A stretch of DNA of 7,033 nucleotides from Chloroflexota bacterium (GTDB lineage: Bacteria > Chloroflexota > Ktedonobacteria > Ktedonobacterales > JACDGC01), in NCBI GenBank assembly GCA_021812265.1, contig JAKAOI010000118.1:1-7033 (forward strand). Direction: 5' to 3'. Below the pieces are notes generated by a model. It made no database searches and was not told the DNA's origin. It saw nothing but the letters and a program-made list of their open reading frames with translations. Positions 1 to 5,728 of this stretch are shown in pieces. The translations under genes were made by a program, and so were the position numbers. Positions within the stretch are counted from its first letter, which is position 1. Each line of letters begins with the position of its first letter.

Positions 1-569
1 GATCTTTCTTGCAGTCTTTTAATCAGTATTTGCCAAAAAGCTTAAATAACCAAACTGCCTCGGCGCTATTCAGCGAAGGCAAAGCTGCAGCTACAATCGA
101 TGGCCCATGGGCGTATGACACCTATGCTAAAGCGATTGGCGCAAATAATGTTGGCTTTGCGGTTCTGCCGACTGTAGACAGCACCAACAAGCCGATTTCC
201 CCATTCGTTGGCGGCAAAACATTTATGGTTACAAAAACAGCAACCAATGTGCCATTAGACGTTGCGTTCATGAAATATTTCACCAATGAATCAAATCAGG
301 TTACTATGTGTGTTGCTACCGGCGAAATTCCTGCAAATCTTGCTGCCGGCAATAATCCGCAGATAACCGGCAACGCTGTCATCAGCGCATTCTTTGCGCA
401 AGCCAAAAACGGCGTTCCTTTCCCGAATACTCCGTATATGTCTGCTGTTTGGACACCAATGGCAAACGCTTTAGTTGCTGATTTCCAAGGCAATACGACT
501 CCTGCGGCGGCAATGTCTCAGGCGCAGTCGCTGATCCAAAAAGGTGTTCAGAATATATCCGGCAATTAG
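1..569 (+). CDS. malE: Maltose/maltodextrin ABC transporter substrate-binding protein, C-terminal part (5' end outside window)
   Basis: This is the extracellular solute-binding component that would deliver maltose or maltodextrins to the MalF/MalG permease encoded just downstream. The reading frame is open to the left edge (in-frame codons from base 3), so the TTG at 9 is not the start; the signal peptide and N-terminal lobe lie outside the window. About 188 residues are visible. MalE-family landmarks are the ligand-cleft segment EGKAAATIDGPWAY, the lobe-crossing PFVGGKTFMV, and near the C-terminus NGVPFPNTPYMSAVWTPMAN followed by a helix of the type A-L-x-x-F-x-G. These match the MalE/sugar-binding group closely (recalled family consensus, not a search). 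The stop is TAG at 567-569. A strong hairpin follows before malF. The exact sugar preference cannot be read from sequence, but the neighbouring amylase favours alpha-glucan oligomers. Confidence 0.9.
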   Translation, partial: SFLQSFNQYLPKSLNNQTASALFSEGKAAATIDGPWAYDTYAKAIGANNVGFAVLPTVDSTNKPISPFVGGKTFMVTKTATNVPLDVAFMKYFTNESNQVTMCVATGEIPANLAAGNNPQITGNAVISAFFAQAKNGVPFPNTPYMSAVWTPMANALVADFQGNTTPAAAMSQAQSLIQKGVQNISGN

Positions 570-613
570 TTTGCCATAGCAAGCCATATTGACCGTTCAA
601 TTCTGAAGGGTTT

Positions 614-655
614 GGGATGCGCTGATGGCGGTATTTCCCGCCATTGGCGCATTTC
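614..655 (+). promoter_or_regulatory. Strong intergenic hairpin between malE and malF (mRNA stability or attenuation element)
   Basis: Arms 614-631 and 638-655 pair along 18 positions, counting four G-U pairs, around a six-base loop (TATTTC, 632-637). The core is TGGCGG/CCGCCA flanked by TGCGC/GCGCA. No U-tract follows (AAGTAATG), so it is a poor intrinsic terminator. In the E. coli maltose operon, hairpin-forming REP elements between malE and malF protect the malE 3' end and help make binding protein more abundant than permease; the position here is equivalent. That role is inference. Confidence 0.65.
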
Positions 656-698
656 AAGTAATGTCTAATTGCGCGTTGCGGAAGGGAAGGCTTAATGT

Positions 699-1628
699 AT
701 GCTTCAGGTTAAAAAACCAACGATAGCGCTGTTTTTGTTTCCTACATTTTTGTTTATCGCTTTGGTGAATATTTTCCCGATAGCCTATACCATTTATATC
801 TCACTTACGAATGAAAACACCTTTAATGAGTATTTGCAAACCTACCATTTTGTTGGATTGAAAAATTTCCAATCCATTTTAACCGAGGCAAATACTGCTT
901 TAATTCCTGTTGTTTTTATTACGTTGCTGTATGTTGCGTTGTGTATTGGTTCGTTTTTGGTGATCGGTATGATAACCGCAATGATATTAAATGATAAGCG
1001 CATTCGGGGGTTAAAAATTTGGCGGGCGCTCATTATTCTTCCTTGGGCAATGCCATCCTTTGTTACGGCGCTGATTTGGAAATTCTTATTTGATTATAAT
1101 TTTGGCCCATTTAATAATATTTTGCGATATATTACACAAAATGTGAATACGGGCGTTAATTGGTTGGGCAGCCCAATTCCTGCGTTTATTGCGGTCGTTG
1201 TTGTAAATCTTTGGCTTTCTTATCCGTTTTTTACTATTGTAATTCTTGGCGCGCTGCAAAGCATTCCGGAGGAATTAAATGACGCCGCTAAGGTAGATGG
1301 CGCTTCGCCTTGGCAGCGTTTCCGCGAGGTTACTCTGCCTTTGCTGGTTCCTGCTATTACACCAATCACTGTTATGAGCGGCATAACTACCTTCCAGATG
1401 TTTAATACCGTGTGGCTGATAACTGCCGGCGGCCCGTTCACCGATATTACAAAACCTGGCGCCACCGATTTTGTAATGCTGTATTTCTATAATTATTTTA
1501 CAACCGGCGCGTTTACCAATTATGGTAAGGCAGCGGCAACAGCAATTATTGTGTTTATTTTATTGCTGATTGTTATTCTTACCGGATTCCGGCTGACGGG
1601 ATTTAACAGAGAGGAGACTGCAAAATGA
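699..1628 (+). CDS. malF: Maltodextrin ABC transporter permease MalF
   Basis: This is one of the two membrane subunits of a type I ABC importer for maltose/maltodextrins, pairing with MalG. The 309-residue protein has hydrophobic segments at about 8-33, 68-97, 108-130, 160-185, 217-240 and 278-297, giving a six-helix core. The cytoplasmic EAA loop that contacts the ATPase is clear at about 190-222: EELNDAAKVDGASPWQRF and then a conserved LP (213-214). It lacks the large periplasmic P2 loop of E. coli MalF (514 aa) and has the short form common in Gram-positive and Chloroflexota systems. ATG 699 is preceded by a purine-rich ribosome site (GGAAGGGAAGG, ending at 690), 8 bases upstream. Its stop overlaps the malG start in ATGA. 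Assignment to the carbohydrate uptake family is firm; the maltodextrin substrate is inferred from malE and the amylase. Confidence 0.93.
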   Translation: MLQVKKPTIALFLFPTFLFIALVNIFPIAYTIYISLTNENTFNEYLQTYHFVGLKNFQSILTEANTALIPVVFITLLYVALCIGSFLVIGMITAMILNDKRIRGLKIWRALIILPWAMPSFVTALIWKFLFDYNFGPFNNILRYITQNVNTGVNWLGSPIPAFIAVVVVNLWLSYPFFTIVILGALQSIPEELNDAAKVDGASPWQRFREVTLPLLVPAITPITVMSGITTFQMFNTVWLITAGGPFTDITKPGATDFVMLYFYNYFTTGAFTNYGKAAATAIIVFILLLIVILTGFRLTGFNREETAK

Positions 1629-2584
1629 GCGAAAGATCTTTACCGGAAAACGCCGCATCTGCCACGCAGAATATTAACGCCGCTATACGCAGCCGCCGTG
1701 CGGTTTCCGCTGTTCCGGCGAGGAAGACGGCTGATATATCGTATAAGGTAAAACGAAACCTAGGTTTGACGCTGGAATATCTTTTTTTAATCGCGATGAC
1801 TGTTTTTGCGATTTTTCCCTTGTATTACGTGCTTCAAGCGTCTTTTAACGCAACACAGCAGCTGATCACAACCACACTGCAGCTGTTTCCGCAGTCGCCT
1901 ACATTGGGTGATTATACTTATATTCTTGGTCAAACTTCATTTTTGCATTGGCTTCTGAATACCACGATGCTCGTCGGCGGATCTACATTGTTTGGGTTAA
2001 TTATTTCTGTATTGGGCGCTTATGCGCTGTCACGATTCAAATTTAAGGGGCGGCTTTCAACCCTGACATTTTTGCTGACATTGCAGGCGTTTCCGGGGTT
2101 GCTTGCCATAACAGCGTATTACCAGATTTTGCAATCACTTCATTTAACCGGAACTCTTGAAGGATTAATGCTTATTTATACTGCGGGCAGCATTATATTT
2201 GGCGCTTGGAATATTAAGGGATATTTTGATACATTGCCAAAAGAATTGGAAGAGGCAGCGTATGTAGATGGCGCCTCTACATTCAGAACGTTTTGGCAGA
2301 TTATGCTTCCGCTGGCGTCTCCTTCCATTGCGGCTACGGCGCTGATATCTTTTATTGGCGGATTTAATGAATTTGCGCTGGCTAATTTGGTGCTTACCCC
2401 CAACGCTGCGCAGTCGAATATAACCATAACCGTAGGTTTATATTCTCTTGCAAATGATCACTCTACTCCATGGGGATATTTTGCAGCGGCGTCAGTTTTA
2501 GTTACTGTGCCGTTAGTCATTATCTTTTTGTTGCTGCAGCGATATTTGCAATCTGGGTTGACGATTGGCAGCGTTAAAGGTTAA
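1625..2584 (+). CDS. malG: Maltodextrin ABC transporter permease MalG
   Basis: This is the second membrane subunit of the importer. The 319-residue protein has a polar, basic cytoplasmic N-terminus of about 48 residues before the first membrane helix (about 50-72). Further helices lie at about 113-135, 147-166, 181-196, 230-250 and 284-305. The EAA loop is at 204-232 (LPKELEEAAYVDGASTF, then LP at 228-229). The C-terminus QSGLTIGSVKG matches the typical MalG ending (GLTAGAVKG). The start overlaps the malF stop by four bases, which implies translational coupling, and GAGGAG at 1611-1616 is a good ribosome site 8 bases upstream. The N-terminal extension is longer than in E. coli MalG (296 aa), and its role is unknown. 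No ATP-binding subunit follows, so the ATPase must come from elsewhere. Confidence 0.93.
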   Translation: MSERSLPENAASATQNINAAIRSRRAVSAVPARKTADISYKVKRNLGLTLEYLFLIAMTVFAIFPLYYVLQASFNATQQLITTTLQLFPQSPTLGDYTYILGQTSFLHWLLNTTMLVGGSTLFGLIISVLGAYALSRFKFKGRLSTLTFLLTLQAFPGLLAITAYYQILQSLHLTGTLEGLMLIYTAGSIIFGAWNIKGYFDTLPKELEEAAYVDGASTFRTFWQIMLPLASPSIAATALISFIGGFNEFALANLVLTPNAAQSNITITVGLYSLANDHSTPWGYFAAASVLVTVPLVIIFLLLQRYLQSGLTIGSVKG

Positions 2585-2602
2585 TTCTTCTTTTTTAGAT
2601 TT

Positions 2603-2632
2603 GGAGCGTTTTCTGTCGAGGAAAAACGCTCC
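2603..2632 (+). promoter_or_regulatory. Hairpin between malG and the amylase gene
   Basis: GGAGCGTTTT (2603-2612) and AAAACGCTCC (2623-2632) form a perfect 10-bp inverted repeat around a 10-base loop. A T-rich run (2587-2596) precedes rather than follows it, and the bases after it are TATCGTATCG, so it does not look like an intrinsic terminator on the + strand. It may mark an mRNA processing or stability boundary, or a partial attenuator, between transporter and enzyme genes. A DNA operator is also possible. Confidence 0.5.
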
Positions 2633-2645
2633 TATCGTATCGTGG

Positions 2646-2662
2646 CTATTGTATCTATTGTA
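2646..2662 (+). repeat. Tandem 8-bp repeat just upstream of the amylase ribosome site
   Basis: CTATTGTA occurs at 2646-2653 and again at 2655-2662, a 9-base period, immediately before the AAAAGGA ribosome-binding site (2662-2668) of the amylase gene. It could influence ribosome loading or be chance; no protein that would bind it is recognised. Confidence 0.3.
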
Positions 2663-2675
2663 AAAGGAAAAAGCT

Positions 2676-4907
2676 ATGTTTGCGCGCACATCCACAGGTA
2701 AATTTTATCGAAAGCCATTTGTAATTTTGCTCATTGTTCTGATTGCTTTGGTCGCTGCAAGTGTTCCTATAGCCATTTATTCATATAGGAATGGCGGGAC
2801 GCAAACCGCGCAAACGAATACCGCGATGGGAAAATGCTCCACGCTGCCGCAAATAACTCCACTAAACTCTGCCGATATTAAATCCGGGCTGATCTATGAA
2901 ATAATGGTCGATCGATTTTTTGAAGGCGCGCCAAATAAATCGATTCCTGCCAACGATACTGCGCCAACAGATCCCACACATCAGAATTGGCATGCGTATT
3001 GGGGTGGGGATTTACAGGGCATTACTGATAAAATTCCTTATCTCGCGGGGATGGGCGTTTCAGCAATTTGGATAACCCCCATTGTGGAAAATATTACACA
3101 GCCGGCGTATGGCGACCAAGCAGGATATCATGGTTATTGGGCGCAGGATGATTATCAGATAGACCCACATTTTGGAACGTGGAGCGATTTTGATACCTTG
3201 GTGCAGACTGCCCACTCGCATGGCATACAAGTTATTGTCGATTTTGCCGCAAACCATTCTAATCCACGCAATACCGGCGCCGATGGCGCAATTTATAAAA
3301 ATGGGGTATTGCAAGCTTCCTATGGGAATGACCCCAATAATTGGTTTCACCATACACAAAACCAGCAAAGCGACAGCCTATATCAACAGGAGTACGGAAC
3401 GTTAGAAGATCTCTCAGATTTTGCGCAAGAAAACCCCGCGGTAGACGCTTATTTGAAAGGCGCAATTCTGCAATTTTCGCAGCATGGAGCCGATGGCTTT
3501 CGGTTTGATTCAGTAAAAAGCATGCCCGGACCAACCGGCGGCTGGCTGAAAACAGTAAGCGACGCTATTGAAGCGAAAAAGCCGTCGTATCTGGTCGGAG
3601 AATGGTATCTAACCGGCGGAACAGGAGCTGTAACCTATTCGGAAGCAGCGCAATTTGCCAACTCCAGCGGCATGGCCATTTTAAATTTTCCCATTGATAC
3701 TGCGCTGCGTGATGTATATGGAGTTGGGTTAAGCTCACCAAATGAAATAAACTCTACGTTACAACAGGAATATAAAGACTTTTTATGGCCGAATGATCTA
3801 CCTAATTTTATCGATAACCATGATATGGCGCGCTTTTTGTCGCTGAATAGCAGCCACACATCGCTGAATGAAGCGCTGACGGCGATGATGACTATTCCGG
3901 GTATTCCAATTGTGTATTATGGCACTGAGCAATATTTAGTTAATAATAACAATAGCGGCGAAGATCCGTATAATCGGCCGATGATGCCGGGTTTTTCAAC
4001 CACTACCCAAGCCTATCACCTCATCAGCTGTCTTGCCGCGCTGCGCAGAGCTAATCCGGCGCTGGCGTATGGAAATTATGCGCCGATAAAAATAACCCAC
4101 GATGTCTATCTGTTTGAACGGCAGTTTGGCCAAAGTGTTGTTGTTACAGCCATAAACAGTAGCGCAGACACAACGCATTCATTTACCAATCTGCAAACAG
4201 CGTTGCCAGCCGGATCGTATACAGATGTATTGGGTGGGCTGCAAGGCGGTTCTGCGCTGCAGGTTGGCGCGCAGGGGATGATCAATTCGGTTGCATTGCA
4301 GCCAAATGAAATTGCCGTGTGGCAATATACAGCGCCGGATGGCCAGACTCCGCTGCTGGGAAGCGCTGCTCCGGAACTGACACATCCCGGCGATACGATG
4401 ATATTGGATGGGCAAGGATTTGGAGCATCCGGAACCGTGCAAATTGGCGGCGTTTCCGCAAAAATAATCCAATGGTCAACAAATTCCGTATCGGTTACAG
4501 TGCCACAGATACCCGGTGGACTCACTACCGCAAAGATTTGCAATTCTGCCGGCTGCAGCGGCGCATATTCGGTAAATATTGCCAGCGCGGCGCAGGTTCC
4601 GGTTAACTTTACATTAAACGGCTTACCGACGTTAACAAGCAGTGACCATGTGTATATAACGGGCAATGTCGCTGAACTTGGCAATAACAGTTTAGATATC
4701 ACCAAGGCGCTTGGCCCGATGGTGACGCCGGATACCGGAAATGTGCAATTTTTATTGGCCAGTCTGCCGGCCTGCGCTTCCATACAATACAGATATTTTA
4801 TTGAACACGCCGATGGGTCATATACGATGCAAAGCGGATCTGCTCAAACATATACCGTTCCCTGTTCCGGTGAAGGCGCAATTACCGATAATTGGCAGGG
4901 AAAATAA
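2676..4907 (+). CDS. Exported GH13 alpha-amylase/CGTase-like enzyme with IPT/TIG and CBM20 domains
   Basis: This enzyme would cleave or transfer alpha-1,4-glucans outside the membrane and feed the MalEFG importer. The layout is: hydrophobic segment 15-36 (signal peptide or anchor, no lipobox), GH13 barrel about 65-465, C domain about 466-553, IPT/TIG D domain about 557-636, CBM20 about 640-741. This order is typical of CGTases and maltogenic amylases (GH13 subfamily 2). Conserved regions are VIVDFAANH (D189, H194), DGFRFDSVK (nucleophile D278), LVGEW (acid/base E309) and FIDNHD (H382, transition-state D383); YHGYW holds H152. By my hand alignment Y216 matches the central Tyr195 of CGTase, but Phe183 and His233 are replaced by T200 and S282, and no maltogenic-amylase loop insertion is seen. 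The CBM20 lacks its usual tryptophans. Cysteine pairs C622/C627 and C700/C730 could form disulfides. ATG 2676 has AAAAGGA 7 bases upstream. Whether it hydrolyses or cyclises is undecided. Confidence 0.93.
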   Translation: MFARTSTGKFYRKPFVILLIVLIALVAASVPIAIYSYRNGGTQTAQTNTAMGKCSTLPQITPLNSADIKSGLIYEIMVDRFFEGAPNKSIPANDTAPTDPTHQNWHAYWGGDLQGITDKIPYLAGMGVSAIWITPIVENITQPAYGDQAGYHGYWAQDDYQIDPHFGTWSDFDTLVQTAHSHGIQVIVDFAANHSNPRNTGADGAIYKNGVLQASYGNDPNNWFHHTQNQQSDSLYQQEYGTLEDLSDFAQENPAVDAYLKGAILQFSQHGADGFRFDSVKSMPGPTGGWLKTVSDAIEAKKPSYLVGEWYLTGGTGAVTYSEAAQFANSSGMAILNFPIDTALRDVYGVGLSSPNEINSTLQQEYKDFLWPNDLPNFIDNHDMARFLSLNSSHTSLNEALTAMMTIPGIPIVYYGTEQYLVNNNNSGEDPYNRPMMPGFSTTTQAYHLISCLAALRRANPALAYGNYAPIKITHDVYLFERQFGQSVVVTAINSSADTTHSFTNLQTALPAGSYTDVLGGLQGGSALQVGAQGMINSVALQPNEIAVWQYTAPDGQTPLLGSAAPELTHPGDTMILDGQGFGASGTVQIGGVSAKIIQWSTNSVSVTVPQIPGGLTTAKICNSAGCSGAYSVNIASAAQVPVNFTLNGLPTLTSSDHVYITGNVAELGNNSLDITKALGPMVTPDTGNVQFLLASLPACASIQYRYFIEHADGSYTMQSGSAQTYTVPCSGEGAITDNWQGK

Positions 4908-4924
4908 ATAGGAAACACCGCTTT

Positions 4925-5047
4925 ATGTCTGCAACAGCGCATTGGTGGATATTCACCGCCGGCGAGTCGCTGGGCGCTGTCGAGATTTTCGCGCGCAATT
5001 GCATGCAATGCAATACATTTTGTCTGGCGCAAGCGGAAGCTTCATGA
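4925..5047 (+). CDS. Doubtful 40-residue ORF between the amylase and ANTAR genes
   Basis: An ATG at 4925 opens 40 codons ending at TGA 5045-5047. A possible ribosome site, AGGAAA, lies at 4910-4915, just after the amylase stop. The peptide begins MSATAHWWIFTAGESLG and contains a cysteine cluster, CMQCNTFC (C26, C29, C33), that could in principle bind metal. Against it, part of its codon usage is rich in C/G third positions, unlike the A/T-leaning neighbours; the stretch also folds as a possible RNA; and no family is recognised. It is recorded as a candidate only. Confidence 0.15.
   Translation: MSATAHWWIFTAGESLGAVEIFARNCMQCNTFCLAQAEAS
4934..4980 (+). other. Potential three-way-junction RNA fold in the amylase 3' region
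   Basis: Outer stem ACAGCGC (4934-4940) pairs with GCGCTGT (4974-4980). Inside it are hairpin 4943-4958 (TGGTG/CACCG with one G-U, six-base loop) and hairpin 4959-4973 (six pairs with one G-U, loop AGT). Only two bases are unpaired at the junction. The G-U pairs would be lost in the complement, so the + strand is the better folder. It lies upstream of the predicted promoter, hence in the amylase 3' region, and is followed by a short ATTTT run (4985-4989). It may be a 3'-end or weak terminator structure; a regulatory RNA is possible but unproven. Confidence 0.3.
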
Positions 5048-5058
5048 TTATTGTATTG
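4999..5058. repeat. Palindrome and inverted repeat upstream of the ANTAR gene promoter
   Basis: TTGCATGCAA (4999-5008) is a perfect 10-bp palindrome inside a GCAAT-rich stretch. CAATACA (5011-5017) is repeated inverted as TGTATTG (5052-5058), enclosing GAAGCTTC (5037-5044), another 8-bp palindrome. These could be binding sites for a dimeric regulator upstream of the promoter, or parts of a larger stem. No known operator is recognised. Confidence 0.3.
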
Positions 5059-5068
5059 GTGAAAAATT

Positions 5069-5098
5069 ATGTCTCATTCGACTGATTTATGTTATAAT
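5069..5098 (+). promoter_or_regulatory. Probable extended -10 promoter for the ANTAR-ricT operon
   Basis: A consensus -10, TATAAT, lies at 5093-5098, preceded by TG one base away (5090-5091), the extended -10 motif that makes a good -35 less necessary. The -35 region is weak; ATGTCT (5069-5074) gives an 18-base spacer. Transcription would start near 5105, leaving a leader of about 35 bases before ATG 5140. Two copies of ATCATGA (5101-5107, 5109-5115), each containing the palindrome TCATGA, flank the predicted start and could be an operator; a third TCATGA lies at 5042-5047. Confidence 0.55.
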
Positions 5099-5139
5099 GT
5101 ATCATGAAATCATGAGAATATCATAAAAGAGGGCAAATC

Positions 5140-5712
5140 ATGCAAAAACGCATATTACTTGCGGAAGACGAAACATTGATTCGCATGGATTTAAAAGAAG
5201 AGTTGACGCGCTTGGGATTTTTGGTTGTCGGAGATGTCGGCGATGGGGTGAGCGCTGTAAATATGGCGCGCGAATTACACCCGGATTTAGTGATTTTGGA
5301 TATTAATATGCCGGAAATGGATGGAATTTCTGCCGCAGAGATTATTTCAAAAGAAAAACTTGCCCCCACCTTACTGTTGACGGCCTATAATAATCCCGAA
5401 TTAATCGAACGCGCTAAAGCCGCGCGCGTGCAAAATTATTTAGTGAAACCATGGAACCAAAGTGAGTTAAAGCCGGCAATTGAAATTTCTCTTACTCGCT
5501 ACGAGGATTTGCGGCAGTTGGAAGAAAAAGTAGATGATTTGGAAGATCAGCTGCAAACCCGTAAAGTCGTTGAAAAAGCAAAGGGTATTCTTATGGAAAA
5601 GCAGGGGCTTAGCGAAAGTGAAGCTTTCCGCAGAATACAGCGGGCAAGCATGAATTCACGCCGAAGTATGCGTGAAGTCGCCGAAGCTATTTTACTTGCT
5701 AACGATTTATAA
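5140..5712 (+). CDS. ANTAR-domain response regulator (PdtaR-like antiterminator)
   Basis: This is a two-component response regulator whose output domain binds RNA, not DNA; ANTAR proteins typically bind paired stem-loops in leader RNAs and prevent transcription termination. The 190-residue protein has a receiver domain at 1-118 with acidic pocket E9/D10, phospho-acceptor D54 (LVILDINMPEMDG), T81 and K103 (VKPW). A linker helix/coiled coil spans about 119-140 and the ANTAR domain about 126-186 (RKVVEKAKGILMEKQGLSE, then an R-R-I-Q-R-A-S-M stretch and REVAEAIL). All receiver catalytic residues are intact, so it should be phosphorylated, but no histidine kinase lies in the window. Length matches PdtaR/Rv1626-type proteins. 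AGAGGG at 5128-5133 is a good ribosome site 6 bases upstream. It is first gene of the presumed operon with ricT, 16 bases away. RNA targets are unknown; no obvious paired hexaloop target was seen in its own leader. Confidence 0.93.
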   Translation: MQKRILLAEDETLIRMDLKEELTRLGFLVVGDVGDGVSAVNMARELHPDLVILDINMPEMDGISAAEIISKEKLAPTLLLTAYNNPELIERAKAARVQNYLVKPWNQSELKPAIEISLTRYEDLRQLEEKVDDLEDQLQTRKVVEKAKGILMEKQGLSESEAFRRIQRASMNSRRSMREVAEAILLANDL

Positions 5713-5728
5713 GCAGTAGGCAACATTC

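Noticed and set aside
9..11. TTG as start codon of the first gene
   Set aside because: The frame is open to the left edge, and the protein clearly lacks the MalE N-terminal lobe and signal peptide; the gene begins outside the window.
614..655. Intrinsic terminator after malE
   Set aside because: The stem is strong, but only TTT at the arm's end and no U-run follow it, and malF continues the operon; a stability or attenuation role fits better.
4106..4783. A 225-codon antisense reading frame inside the amylase gene
   Set aside because: It lies wholly within well-supported coding sequence with recognisable C, D and CBM20 domains, and its translation resembles no family; it is a shadow frame.
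5099..5139. ANTAR target (paired hexaloop hairpins) in the leader of the ANTAR gene
   Set aside because: The leader is only about 35 bases long and no pair of stems with A-x-x-G-x-x loops can be formed.
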